Shown here: piece after piece, positions 1 through 7,676 of the stretch | Position numbering within the stretch: position 1 is the stretch's first letter | How the letters are laid out: every line of letters starts with the position of its first letter | Virus record (IMG/VR): IMGVR_UViG_3300005600_000038 | Span: 1 to 48,869 of that record | DNA length: 48,869 bases | Strand: one strand, 5' to 3' | From: a virus | Translations under genes and position numbers: made by a program | The notes under the pieces: model-generated | Told to the model about the DNA's origin: nothing | The model's input: the letters and a program-made list of their open reading frames with translations, nothing else | The model's database searches: none

Positions 1-15
1 AGTTGGTTTCGCGCC
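1..15. repeat. Terminal direct repeat, left copy
   Basis: The first 15 bases, AGTTGGTTTCGCGCC, are identical to the last 15 (48855-48869). Either the contig is circular with a short assembly overlap, or these are filled-in cohesive ends. The repeat stops exactly where a lambda cosN-like half-site begins at 16. Confidence 0.9.
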
Positions 16-29
16 CGCGGGTTTCTCGC
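4..29 (+). other. Candidate cos site (cohesive-end cleavage region)
   Basis: Positions 16-29 read CGCGGGTTTCTCGC. In phage lambda the 12-base cohesive end is followed directly by CGCGGGTTTTCGC, so the resemblance is close. By the same geometry the overhang here would be positions 4-15, inside the terminal repeat. The site lies about 160 bases upstream of the small terminase gene, the usual place for cos in lambda-type phages, and the large terminase is of the lambda GpA family. The AT-rich stretch at 30-60 could hold terminase or IHF binding sites, but I cannot define them. The cut position is inference. Confidence 0.5.
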
Positions 30-125
30 AAAAACGAAACTTTGATTTTTGGTTTTACCGGGGGAGCGGGTGCCACCGAGGGCTCCCTTCCCCGGCTGCC
101 GGACCTGAGCGCCACGCTGCCGGCC

Positions 126-138
126 GTTAATCACTAAC
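126..138. promoter_or_regulatory. GTTA-N5-TAAC palindrome, site 1
   Basis: GTTAATCACTAAC, spacer ATCAC. Intergenic, upstream of the small terminase gene and 10 bases before a copy of the second palindrome (149-161). Confidence 0.8.
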
Positions 139-148
139 AGGAACCCAG

Positions 149-161
149 TGAAGATTCTTCA
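149..161. promoter_or_regulatory. TGAAGANTCTTCA operator-like palindrome, site A
   Basis: TGAAGATTCTTCA is a perfect 6+1+6 inverted repeat, 24 bases before the GTG of the small terminase gene. I cannot identify a convincing promoter around it. Confidence 0.65.
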
Positions 162-185
162 GCGCTGCAACATAGGAGGCCCACT

Positions 186-806
186 GTGCGCCTTGTGAAG
201 AAGTCGACGATCGCCACGCTTTGGGGCAAGTCCCGGACGTGGGCCACGCACATGACGCGATCAGATGGCGCGCTTTTCGATGCGGTGTATGACAATCAAG
301 TCAACGTTGATTCTGATTGCTACCGGGACTGGGCCGCTGCCCAGGGTTTCGTGCACTCAAGGGACGATAGACTGGAGCCTTTAGCGCCCCAACCTGGCGG
401 GTCTGCCATCAAGGAGGCGGACGATGGCAGCCCCGGCGCCATGCGCAGCCTGTTGGACGTGACCCTCAGGGAGGTGCTCACCCAATTCGGTGGCGAGGGC
501 GAGTTCAGCCTGTGGCTGGCCGACATCAAGAAAGCGGAGGATATCCGCGAAAAGCGCCTCAGGAACGAGCAGACGGAGGGCTCAGTCATCTCCAGGGAGG
601 GTGTGAAAACCCAGCTGCTAGCCCTCATTGAGGAACTGTCCAGGCGGCTGCTACTCGACGGCGCCAAGACTATCACCAGGAGGAACTACGCGGCCGCACG
701 CGCGGACGTGGACATTGAGGACGCGGAAAAGGAAACCCGCGACAACATCAGCCAGAACCTGGAGAAAGCCAGGAGCAGCATCGTGAGAAAGTTGAGGAAA
801 ATGTGA
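186..806 (+). CDS. terS: Terminase small subunit (Nu1-like)
   Basis: Likely the DNA-recognition subunit that binds the packaging site and brings in the large subunit. The first 25 or so residues (VKKSTIATLWGKSRTWATHM at 4-23) look like the winged helix-turn-helix of lambda Nu1/GpNu1 proteins. The rest is charged and helical, with a basic C-terminus, as expected for an oligomerising subunit. At 206 residues it is slightly longer than lambda Nu1. The GTG start is supported by AGGAGG at 174-179, six bases upstream. It is the first gene of the late block, next to the candidate cos site and followed two small genes later by the large terminase. The assignment rests on position and the N-terminal motif. 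Confidence 0.75.
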   Translation: MRLVKKSTIATLWGKSRTWATHMTRSDGALFDAVYDNQVNVDSDCYRDWAAAQGFVHSRDDRLEPLAPQPGGSAIKEADDGSPGAMRSLLDVTLREVLTQFGGEGEFSLWLADIKKAEDIREKRLRNEQTEGSVISREGVKTQLLALIEELSRRLLLDGAKTITRRNYAAARADVDIEDAEKETRDNISQNLEKARSSIVRKLRKM

Positions 807-958
807 GCGAACCATTCGCTAACTTCATGCAGGCTTGGCTGGGGATGTTCACCGGCTTTGCCATGTTCCTGTTCGTGGTCGCCGTGCTGTTTCTGGTGGT
901 GGATCTCGCGGTCAGGATCTGGGACTGGCTACTTGAGGAGGAGAGGGACACCCGATGA
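803..958 (+). CDS. Small single-span membrane protein between the terminase genes
   Basis: A 51-residue protein starting at a GTG that overlaps the small terminase stop by four bases (GTGA). Residues 13-38 form one long hydrophobic stretch (MFTGFAMFLFVVAVLFLVVD), followed by an amphipathic acidic tail ending EEERDTR. I do not recognise a family. The overlaps on both sides, the clean transmembrane pattern and the missing space for any other gene make it likely to be real. Its role is unknown; a membrane protein inside a packaging operon is unusual and could relate to lysis or superinfection control. Confidence 0.6.
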   Translation: MSEPFANFMQAWLGMFTGFAMFLFVVAVLFLVVDLAVRIWDWLLEEERDTR

Positions 959-1038
959 AAATGTTTCCTGATGAGTGGATGTTCCTTCGGAACTGCCTGG
1001 TGTTGGCTGCAATGCAGAACTACCCGGGGTGGAAGTGA
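955..1038 (+). CDS. 27-codon coupling ORF upstream of the large terminase
   Basis: A short reading frame (MKMFPDEWMF...) opens with ATG overlapping the previous stop (ATGA) after a GAGGAGAG ribosome-binding stretch. It ends with TGA overlapping the GTG at 1035 that I take as the large terminase start. It may serve to couple terminase translation rather than make a functional protein. The alternative is that the terminase starts at the ATG at 975 and this frame is accidental. Confidence 0.35.
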   Translation: MKMFPDEWMFLRNCLVLAAMQNYPGWK

Positions 1039-3035
1039 ACGACCTGTTAATTTTTAACACCACCGCCGAGCGTGATTGGTTCTGTGAGGAGCTGGAGGCG
1101 TGGACCACCAGGATCGCCAGCATGCTCCCCAGTGAGTGGGCTGAGCAGCGCCGCTATTTGCCGCCGTCAGTCACGGCCATGCCAGGGTTCTTCTCCTTTA
1201 AGGTGACCCCTTTCATGAAGGAGCCATTGGACGCGCTGGCCATTGATTCGCCGATCCGTGAAGTGATCTTTATGAAAGGCGTACAGATCTCCTACACCAC
1301 GGCCATCCTGGAGAACTACATCGGATATTTGATCGACTACGTGAAGACCGCCCCCACCATGATGGTCACGGCGGACGCTGAGCTGGCCAAGCTCAGAATG
1401 GAATCCAACATCACGCCGATGCTGCAACACTCGGAGCTTGAGCACCTGATCCAAAGTGATGACGAGAAAAACACCAGAAAAACAGGCAAAACAGACAAGC
1501 GCATCAGCTGGGCCGGTGGAGGTTACCTGGTTCCCTTCGGTGCCCAGAACGCCAACAAGCTCCGCTCACTTTCGATCCGTTGTCTGCTCGGTGATGAGGA
1601 TGATGCGTGGCCCCTGGTTGTGGGACGCGACGGCGACCCCCACGCCCTAGTGAAAGACAGAACCTCAGCCTACGAACAGTCCCGCAAGCTCCTCAACGGC
1701 AGCACCCCCACCATCAAGGGCCTCAGCAAGATTGAGCCCATGTTTGAGCGCGGGGATCAGCGCTACTACTACGTGCCTTGTTTGGAGTGCGGGCACATGC
1801 AGCGCCTCCGCTGGCGCCGGGTCGACAAGGAAACCGGGGTAGTGTCTGGCATCGAGTGGGACACCGACGAAAACGGAAACCTTGTTTTCGGGTCCGCGCG
1901 CTACATCTGTGAGGAGTGCGGACACGCTCACAGGAACGATGATAAGACGCGCATGCTTGATCCTGAGAACGGGGCCGAGTGGCGTCCGACCGCTGCCCCC
2001 GTGGCGCCCCACATCCGCTCCTATCACCTGTCCGCGCTGTATTCCCCCGTTGGGATGGCGTCCTGGGATGAGTGCGTGATGAGGTGGTTGGAGGCATGGG
2101 ATCAAATCAACGGCCGTGTCAAGGACATTGAGAAGCTCCAGGTTTTTTACAACAACGTCCTGGGGGAAACGTTTGAGGTGCGCGGTGACAAGCTGAAGTT
2201 TGAACAAGTGTCTCCTCACCGGCGCCGATACAAGAAGGGGGAGATCCCCAATGAGTTCGCCATGAGCTGCATGGGCAGCCGGGTACTGTTCGTCACGTGC
2301 GTGGTGGACGTTCAGGAGACGTGGCTTGCTGTGGGCGTGTTCGGTTTCACGAGGGGCGGCCGCTCGGTGAACATCGACTATCAGAAGTGGGAAGGCGACT
2401 GCAAAGACCTGGAGGATAAGGACACGTGGAAGCGGCTGGAGACGTTCATTGAAACGACGATCTACACCGGAGATGACGGCACCAAATACCCCATCTGCGT
2501 GACCGCGATTGATTCCGGTTATCTCGCGGATCACGTCTACACGTTCTGCTCGCAATACACCGTTGGAGTCATCGCCACGAAGGGCCGAGAGGGCGAGGGC
2601 AAAAACAGCCACATGAAGCACTTCCAAGAAATGAAGAACATGACCATGGGGATATTGGCGTACATGATCAGCGTGGACGCATTCAAGGACCGGCTCCAGA
2701 TGGTCCTAAAGCATGACTGGCCCGGCGGCACGCTTCAGCCTGAACGTCACTTCAACTGCCCGGAGGACACCACCGATGAGGAGCTGAAGGAGCTGACGGT
2801 GGAGGTGAAGCGCAAGAAGGTGAACCGCCAGACGGGCAAGACGGAGGGTTATGAATGGCACCGCCCGTCACACTCACGAAATGAGTTCTGGGATCTCTCG
2901 GTGATGGCCTATTTCGTCCACGACCTGTTAGGCTTTAACACCTGTCCGCCCGACGAAAAAAAGGGTGAATACCTAGTGAACTGGGATGAGTTCTATGATA
3001 TTTGTGAGGAACAAGGTTTGTTCTTTGCTAAATGA
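1035..3035 (+). CDS. terL: Terminase large subunit, lambda GpA family
   Basis: ATP-driven DNA packaging motor and cos endonuclease. The N-terminal ATPase has a deviant Walker A (KGVQISYTT, residues 81-89) aligning with lambda KSARVGYSK and a Walker B region with the acidic run LLGDEDD. A CxxC...CxxC pair (CLECGH and CEECGH, about residues 248 and 295) forms the zinc element common in GpA proteins. The C-terminal half carries the nuclease, with VVDVQ and AIDSG acidic motifs. From GTG 1035 it has 666 residues, near the usual length. I chose 1035 because it overlaps the preceding small frame and the protein family normally starts near here; ATG 975 would add 20 residues with no ribosome-binding site. 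The canonical Walker glycine is replaced by serine. Confidence 0.92.
   Translation: MNDLLIFNTTAERDWFCEELEAWTTRIASMLPSEWAEQRRYLPPSVTAMPGFFSFKVTPFMKEPLDALAIDSPIREVIFMKGVQISYTTAILENYIGYLIDYVKTAPTMMVTADAELAKLRMESNITPMLQHSELEHLIQSDDEKNTRKTGKTDKRISWAGGGYLVPFGAQNANKLRSLSIRCLLGDEDDAWPLVVGRDGDPHALVKDRTSAYEQSRKLLNGSTPTIKGLSKIEPMFERGDQRYYYVPCLECGHMQRLRWRRVDKETGVVSGIEWDTDENGNLVFGSARYICEECGHAHRNDDKTRMLDPENGAEWRPTAAPVAPHIRSYHLSALYSPVGMASWDECVMRWLEAWDQINGRVKDIEKLQVFYNNVLGETFEVRGDKLKFEQVSPHRRRYKKGEIPNEFAMSCMGSRVLFVTCVVDVQETWLAVGVFGFTRGGRSVNIDYQKWEGDCKDLEDKDTWKRLETFIETTIYTGDDGTKYPICVTAIDSGYLADHVYTFCSQYTVGVIATKGREGEGKNSHMKHFQEMKNMTMGILAYMISVDAFKDRLQMVLKHDWPGGTLQPERHFNCPEDTTDEELKELTVEVKRKKVNRQTGKTEGYEWHRPSHSRNEFWDLSVMAYFVHDLLGFNTCPPDEKKGEYLVNWDEFYDICEEQGLFFAK
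1046..1058. promoter_or_regulatory. GTTA-N5-TAAC palindrome, site 2
   Basis: GTTAATTTTTAAC, spacer ATTTT, inside codons 4-8 of the large terminase (CTG TTA ATT TTT AAC). Confidence 0.75.
2927..2939. promoter_or_regulatory. GTTA-N5-TAAC palindrome, site 3
   Basis: GTTAGGCTTTAAC, spacer GGCTT, near the 3' end of the large terminase gene (CTG TTA GGC TTT AAC). Confidence 0.75.
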
Positions 3036-3289
3036 GCTGTGACAACACATTTTGGAACGCACGCAAGGCGAGATTGGAAACGATCATCATTGCGTATGAG
3101 GACGCGCTGGAAGCGTTCGCCGGAACGAACACGCAGAGCTACACGTTAGACACTGGGCAGACCCGCACAACGGTTTCACGCGCGGAGGTGGGTTCATTGC
3201 GAAACACTCTCAAGAGTCTCTACAGCACATATGATGATATCTGTGCGCGTACGTGTGGGGCCACGTTGGTGGTCCGTCCCGCTAGGTGA
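3032..3289 (+). CDS. Head-tail connector candidate (gpW-like position)
   Basis: An 85-residue protein whose ATG overlaps the terminase stop by four bases. It has helical ends around a short beta-like segment (SYTLDTGQTRTTVSRAEV, residues 36-53). That pattern and the place between large terminase and portal match the small lambda gpW-type head-completion proteins, which plug the portal after DNA filling. Similarity is too thin to be certain; it is also somewhat longer than gpW (68 residues). It is translated in the terminase-portal unit and ends overlapping the portal start. Confidence 0.5.
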   Translation: MSCDNTFWNARKARLETIIIAYEDALEAFAGTNTQSYTLDTGQTRTTVSRAEVGSLRNTLKSLYSTYDDICARTCGATLVVRPAR

Positions 3290-4992
3290 TCATGTTCGGA
3301 TTTGGCAAAGTCTCCGTGGATGACCTTATGAGCACCCTCCCGGCTGTTAGTGACTCACAGCCGTCAACGATGCAGGAAGAGATCAATGCGTCCCTTGATA
3401 GCGGGGATGTCACGATCACGCTTAGTCAGGCGGCTGATTTCTTCCAGTACAATGACGGGTGGGGCTACGGCTACCATGACGGCGAGAAATTCCCGGGTCA
3501 AACCGGGTTCGGCGGGAACACGTTCCTGGCCATCGATTACTGGGCGCTGAGGACGAAAAGCTCAGAGGTTTTTGAGCGCAACCTGTACGCGCGCGGCATC
3601 ATTCGGCGCCTGGTCACGAACATTGTGGTGACCGGCCTGGCGCTGGAGTCGACACCTTCTGAGGGGATCCTTGGCATGTCGGAGGGCAGTCTTGATGACT
3701 GGACCGACATGACGGAGGAGCAGTTTGAGCTGTGGGCGAATGACCCGAAGCTTTGCGACTTCGAAGGCAAGCGGACGTTTGCCCATCTCCAAGAGGAGGC
3801 CAAGAGGGAGGCGCTGGTCACGGGGGACATCCTGGTGGTCCAGCGCATGTCCAAGCGCTACCGGGTGCCACAGATCCAGCTCATTGACGGGCGCGACGTT
3901 CAGACCCCGGCCAACCCCCCGAGAGACGCGAGGATCTACTATGGCGTGGAGGTGGACAAGGATGACCGCCCCATTGCTTACTGGGTGACCCAGGAGGACG
4001 GCTCCTCTGTTCGCATGCCTGCCAACGGCAGCCGCTCCGGTCGCCGCCTTGCGTGGCTGTACTTCGGTAGCGACAAGCGGATGAGCCAGGTTCGCGGCCA
4101 GCCCATCCTTGCCCAGATCCTCCAGTCGCTCAAGGAGATCGACCGGTTCCGCGACAGCACCCAGCGCAAGGCCGTCATCAATTCGATGTTGGCGCTGTTC
4201 GTCAAGAAGGAGGGCGACGGCGTAGGCACGCGCATGGTGGCAAACTCCGCTGTGCGAAAGAGTGCCAAGGCGACTCCGGGCGAGGGTGCACAGGGCCCGA
4301 TCCAGCTCAATGCTGCCAGCATGACGCCAGGGGTGACTGTGGACCGGCTGGCGCCTGGTGAGGAGCCTGTGGCTCACAAGGGGCACGGGGCCGATCAATC
4401 CTACTCGGACTTTGAAGCGGGGATCGTGCGCGGTCTCGCGTGGGCACTGGAGATCCCGCCGGAGATCTTGCAGCTGTCATTCAACGCGAACTATTCCGCG
4501 TCCGCTGCTGCCATCAATGAGTTTGGCATGTTCCTGACGGTCCAGCGCCAGCGGCTTGGCGATACGTTCTGCAAGCCGTTCTACAATGAGTGGCTCCTGG
4601 GTGAGGTGATGGCGCGGCGCATTGAGGCGCCGGGTCTCGTGGACGCTTGGCGCGAGAACTCCGGGAACAGCCGCTACATTTTCGCGGCCTGGATCAAGAG
4701 CGAGTGGAACGGCCAAGTGAAGCCCTCCACCGACATGTTCAAGATGATGAAAGGTGTGGACCTCGCTACTGACAGCGGGTTCCTCAGCTTCGATCGTGCG
4801 TCACGTTTGGTCAGCGGCACCAAGTGGCGGAACAACGTACGCAAGCAGCGCCGGGAGCGACAGCTTGCGGCTGAGGCCGGGATCCCCTTGAGCGCTGGCA
4901 GCGTTTTAGCCTCGCAGGCGGATGACCCCGGTGGCGACGAGAACGAGAACGAGAACGAGAACGAAGGGCAGACCAATGAAGTGGCTGATTGA
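3286..4992 (+). CDS. Portal protein, lambda gpB family
   Basis: Forms the dodecameric ring through which DNA enters the head. The 568-residue protein shows lambda-type portal features: an N-terminal region with an aromatic stretch (about 55-75), the conserved block with LALESTPSEG and WANDPKLCDFEGKRTF near 120-165, and the block around IPPEILQLSFNANYSASAAA (about 390-415) typical of the lambda portal stem and wing. The GTG at 3286 overlaps the preceding gene; ATG 3292 is the alternative, two codons in. The C-terminus is a low-complexity tail made by a hexanucleotide repeat. It overlaps the protease start. Confidence 0.93.
   Translation: MIMFGFGKVSVDDLMSTLPAVSDSQPSTMQEEINASLDSGDVTITLSQAADFFQYNDGWGYGYHDGEKFPGQTGFGGNTFLAIDYWALRTKSSEVFERNLYARGIIRRLVTNIVVTGLALESTPSEGILGMSEGSLDDWTDMTEEQFELWANDPKLCDFEGKRTFAHLQEEAKREALVTGDILVVQRMSKRYRVPQIQLIDGRDVQTPANPPRDARIYYGVEVDKDDRPIAYWVTQEDGSSVRMPANGSRSGRRLAWLYFGSDKRMSQVRGQPILAQILQSLKEIDRFRDSTQRKAVINSMLALFVKKEGDGVGTRMVANSAVRKSAKATPGEGAQGPIQLNAASMTPGVTVDRLAPGEEPVAHKGHGADQSYSDFEAGIVRGLAWALEIPPEILQLSFNANYSASAAAINEFGMFLTVQRQRLGDTFCKPFYNEWLLGEVMARRIEAPGLVDAWRENSGNSRYIFAAWIKSEWNGQVKPSTDMFKMMKGVDLATDSGFLSFDRASRLVSGTKWRNNVRKQRRERQLAAEAGIPLSAGSVLASQADDPGGDENENENENEGQTNEVAD
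4941..4964 (+). repeat. Tandem GAACGA hexamer, four copies
   Basis: Four consecutive GAACGA units encode alternating Glu and Asn at the portal C-terminus. Such a repeat can change length by slippage without a frameshift, so relatives may differ in tail length. Confidence 0.85.
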
Positions 4993-6142
4993 AGCAGAGG
5001 CGCTAGAGGACCTGAAAGCAGCGATGGATCGCGTGGACGGGATCTCCGCTGTTCCGGCTGCTGAGGACCCCGTTGATGAGCCGTTCTCCGTCCAGGGGAA
5101 CGTGGCCCACATCGGTATCAACGGGCCGCTCATGGCGCGCTCAGTGCCCATCCTGCGGATGTTCGGAGTGCAACACACGGGCTATGATGACATCCGTGCC
5201 GCACTCACGGCGGCGCAAACGGACGCGCGAGTTGAGCGGATCCAGCTGAACGTTGACTCCCCTGGCGGCCAAGTGTCGGGGCTGTTCCGCGTGCTGGACC
5301 AGGTGAAGACATCACAGAAGCCGGTCAGCGCCGTGGCTGACTATGCCGCAAGCGCGGCCTACGCGATTGCAGCCGCTACGGGCCGCATAGAAGCGCGCGG
5401 GCCGGCTTCTGCCTTTGGATCGATTGGCGTTGCTACGGATATTCCTGTCAGCGATCAATTCGTAACTATCACGAGCACCAACGCGCCAGACAAGCGCCCC
5501 GACGTGACCACGGAGGATGGTCAGGCTGTTATCCGATCACAGCTAGATGAGATCCACGATCTTTTCGTTGGCAGTATCGCGGACAGCCGTGGTACAAGTG
5601 CAACCATCGTGAATGAGTCTTTTGGTAGGGGCCGCACGTTCCTAGCCGAAGAAGCCCGCACGCGCGGGATGATTGACGATATTCAAGGAAGCAATAATGC
5701 CTCCCAAGTATCTGACACACAATCGGCTAGCGCCGAGAAGGAAACACAAATGGACTTGAAAACCCTCAAGGCCGAACACCCCGAGGTTTTCTCCGAGGCG
5801 TGTGACGAGGCCACCACCAAGGAACGCAAGCGCGTCAAGGCTCACCTCAAGATGGGTGAGACCACGGGCGCTATGGCGATCGCACTCGCTGCCATTGCGA
5901 ACGGCACCCCGTTTGCTGATGACGAGGTGCAGGCCGAATACATGAGCGCCGGCCAGAACAAGCGCGACTCAAGCGCGCGCGCTGATGACGACGAGGAGGC
6001 CTCTGCCGCCCTCGACGGCAAGAAGGAGACCAGCTCCAAAAATGGCGGCACGGACTCTGACGACTATGGTAAAGGTTTCGCGTCGGCCATGGCCGAGATT
6101 CGCGGATCAGCAGCTGAGGGTGATGCCCTCATCATCGAGTAA
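4976..6142 (+). CDS. Head maturation protease, S49 (SppA-like), with scaffold domain
   Basis: Prohead protease that processes scaffold and shell proteins during capsid maturation, the counterpart of lambda gpC. The S49 core spans residues 45-230: SPGG at 95-98, the nucleophile Ser126 in DYAASAAYAIA, the GSIGV block near 148 and a candidate general-base Lys173. From about residue 259 to the end (388) the protein is acidic, helical and low in complexity, as in a fused scaffold. ATG 4976 has AGGG upstream and overlaps the portal end; a longer start at 4922 would read through the portal repeat and is unlikely. It sits between portal and head decoration genes. Confidence 0.9.
   Translation: MKWLIEAEALEDLKAAMDRVDGISAVPAAEDPVDEPFSVQGNVAHIGINGPLMARSVPILRMFGVQHTGYDDIRAALTAAQTDARVERIQLNVDSPGGQVSGLFRVLDQVKTSQKPVSAVADYAASAAYAIAAATGRIEARGPASAFGSIGVATDIPVSDQFVTITSTNAPDKRPDVTTEDGQAVIRSQLDEIHDLFVGSIADSRGTSATIVNESFGRGRTFLAEEARTRGMIDDIQGSNNASQVSDTQSASAEKETQMDLKTLKAEHPEVFSEACDEATTKERKRVKAHLKMGETTGAMAIALAAIANGTPFADDEVQAEYMSAGQNKRDSSARADDDEEASAALDGKKETSSKNGGTDSDDYGKGFASAMAEIRGSAAEGDALIIE
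5750..6142 (+). CDS. Nested in-frame capsid scaffold (Nu3-like)
   Basis: An internal ATG in frame with the protease gene is preceded by AAGGAA at 5738-5743, six bases upstream, giving a 130-residue product equal to the protease C-terminal domain. In lambda the scaffold Nu3 is made in the same way from inside gene C. The product starts MDLKTLKAEHPEVF, a helical segment, and has an acidic, Ala/Glu/Lys-rich body and a C-terminal block (YGKGFASAMAEIRGSA) that would bind the shell. The leader resembles those of the shell genes, which supports independent translation at high level. Confidence 0.7.
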   Translation: MDLKTLKAEHPEVFSEACDEATTKERKRVKAHLKMGETTGAMAIALAAIANGTPFADDEVQAEYMSAGQNKRDSSARADDDEEASAALDGKKETSSKNGGTDSDDYGKGFASAMAEIRGSAAEGDALIIE

Positions 6143-6155
6143 AGGAACCTGAAAG

Positions 6156-6545
6156 ATGGCAAACCGCGAATACGAAAACATCGACCTCAACACGGTGGCG
6201 CTTGAAGAGCCGTTCACCGCTGACGAGACGTTCACCGCTGCCGGTGCTGGCACCACGGCGGCCGGGACACTCCTTGGACGCATCACCGCGAGCGGTAAGC
6301 TCATTGTGTGCGATGACGCTGCCGGTGACGGTAGCGAGGTGGCTACGGCCGTACTCCAGTACGATGTTGTGGCAGCAGGCGCCGGGGATCTCCCCATCCG
6401 CCCCATCCTCAAGGGCAAGGTCAACCTCAGCAAGATCTTCTACGAAAACGCAGATCCGATCACTGAGGCGACCAAGGATCAACTTCGCACCATGGGCATC
6501 CTTGCCGTGGACGTCACTTCCCTCGGTGAGTTCAACAACTCCTAA
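6156..6545 (+). CDS. Head decoration protein (lambda gpD-like)
   Basis: A 129-residue protein expected to trim the capsid surface at three-fold sites and stabilise the expanded shell. Its beta-rich sequence (GTLLGRITASGKLIVCDD, VATAVLQYDVVA and the later KVNLSKIFYENAD) follows the gpD pattern. Length and position directly before the major capsid gene fit lambda D. AAAGGAACC lies upstream of the ATG. After its stop an intergenic gap carries one GTTA-N5-TAAC site. Confidence 0.82.
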   Translation: MANREYENIDLNTVALEEPFTADETFTAAGAGTTAAGTLLGRITASGKLIVCDDAAGDGSEVATAVLQYDVVAAGAGDLPIRPILKGKVNLSKIFYENADPITEATKDQLRTMGILAVDVTSLGEFNNS

Positions 6546-6550
6546 GAGCC

Positions 6551-6563
6551 GTTAACAACTAAC
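6551..6563. promoter_or_regulatory. GTTA-N5-TAAC palindrome, site 4
   Basis: GTTAACAACTAAC, spacer ACAAC, in the 35-base gap before the major capsid gene, just upstream of its ribosome-binding region. Confidence 0.82.
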
Positions 6564-6580
6564 ACAGGAACAGATATCAA

Positions 6581-7651
6581 ATGACTATCTCAGAAGCCAC
6601 GAGCGTGTTCCTGGAGACCTACAGCGATTTTGCTGCGGCTCCCCAGTTTCTCACCTCGTTTGCCCGCACTCGCCGGTTCCGCTCCCAGAAGGTCACGATC
6701 GACATCGAACGAGACACGGAGGACGTCGCGATCGTCATCCAGGATCTCCAAGATGGCGGCCGAGACAACACGGCGCAGCTGTACCAAAATAACGAGTATC
6801 TCCCCCCGATCTACAAAGAAAAGGCGCCGCTGAATGCGTACAACCTGATCGATCGTCGACCGGGACAGAACCCTCACACCGATCCGGAGTACGGCGCGAA
6901 CCTCGCATTTGATGCGGCTAAGGTTCTCGGCAAAATGGAGAACAAGATCCGCCGCGCGGTGGAGCTTCAAACCTCCCAGGTTCTCCAGACCGGCGCAGCT
7001 GACTTGGTGGACGCCAGCGGCACCTCGCTCTACACCATCAACTACGCTCCTAAGGCCACGCACTTTCCCACTGTTGGCACGGCTTGGTCAGATGCTGCCA
7101 ACGCCACGCCCCTCATTGACCTTGAGTCACTGGCGGACGTGATCGCCGAGGATGGCAAAGGCGAGCCCGTCCGCGCTATCTTCGGAAAGACGGCTTGGCA
7201 AAACTTCGTCCGCTCCGAAAAGGTCCAGGCCATCCTGGACAATCGCCGGATCAGCCTCGGTGCCGTGGATCGTCCGCGCTCCGTGGGTGGGGCTAAGTTC
7301 ATGGGTGACATCGCTGTGGGCTCCTACAGCCTTGAGCTGTGGACCTACACGGGCCGCTACAACAACCCCGTGGGTGGCGCTAGCACTCGGTTCGTCGGCA
7401 ATGACAACGTGATCATTATGTCCGACAACACCCGCCTGGACGCGGCTTATGGCGCGCTTCCCTACGTTGCAGCTCCTGAGGAACGCGCTCTGCGTTTCAT
7501 TCCTCAGCGCCGCACGGCTGAGGGTGGTGACATGACGTGGAACAGCTGGATCCTCCCGGATAATTCAGCCCTCTACGTCTCGGCAGGAACGCGACCGCTC
7601 ATCATCCCGGTGGCGATCGATACGTTCGGAACGCTGGACACCACGCCGTAA
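6581..7651 (+). CDS. Major capsid protein, lambda gpE family
   Basis: Main shell protein, 356 residues, close to lambda gpE (341). It shows the family pattern: an N-terminal arm, a beta-rich block (KVTIDIERDTEDVAIVIQD, about 33-51), the helix with MENKIRRAVELQTSQVLQTG near 125-145 and a C-terminal domain around RFVGNDNVIIMSD. It probably takes an HK97-type fold. The gene stands alone between two short gaps, with an ACAGGAACAG leader shared in style with the sheath and tube genes, suggesting high-level translation. Confidence 0.93.
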   Translation: MTISEATSVFLETYSDFAAAPQFLTSFARTRRFRSQKVTIDIERDTEDVAIVIQDLQDGGRDNTAQLYQNNEYLPPIYKEKAPLNAYNLIDRRPGQNPHTDPEYGANLAFDAAKVLGKMENKIRRAVELQTSQVLQTGAADLVDASGTSLYTINYAPKATHFPTVGTAWSDAANATPLIDLESLADVIAEDGKGEPVRAIFGKTAWQNFVRSEKVQAILDNRRISLGAVDRPRSVGGAKFMGDIAVGSYSLELWTYTGRYNNPVGGASTRFVGNDNVIIMSDNTRLDAAYGALPYVAAPEERALRFIPQRRTAEGGDMTWNSWILPDNSALYVSAGTRPLIIPVAIDTFGTLDTTP

Positions 7652-7676
7652 TAGGCGATGGCTCAGGAGCTAAGAC

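Noticed and set aside
1665-2627. Long minus-strand open frame (320 codons) opposite the large terminase
   Set aside because: It is antisense to a well-supported gene, has no ribosome-binding site and no domain pattern; such frames are common opposite GC-rich genes.
3562-4398. Minus-strand frame of 278 codons opposite the portal gene
   Set aside because: Shadow of the portal coding strand, without its own start signals.
4922-4975. Upstream start for the S49 protease
   Set aside because: It would translate the portal hexamer repeat in another frame as RTRTRT; ATG 4976 has better spacing and family fit.
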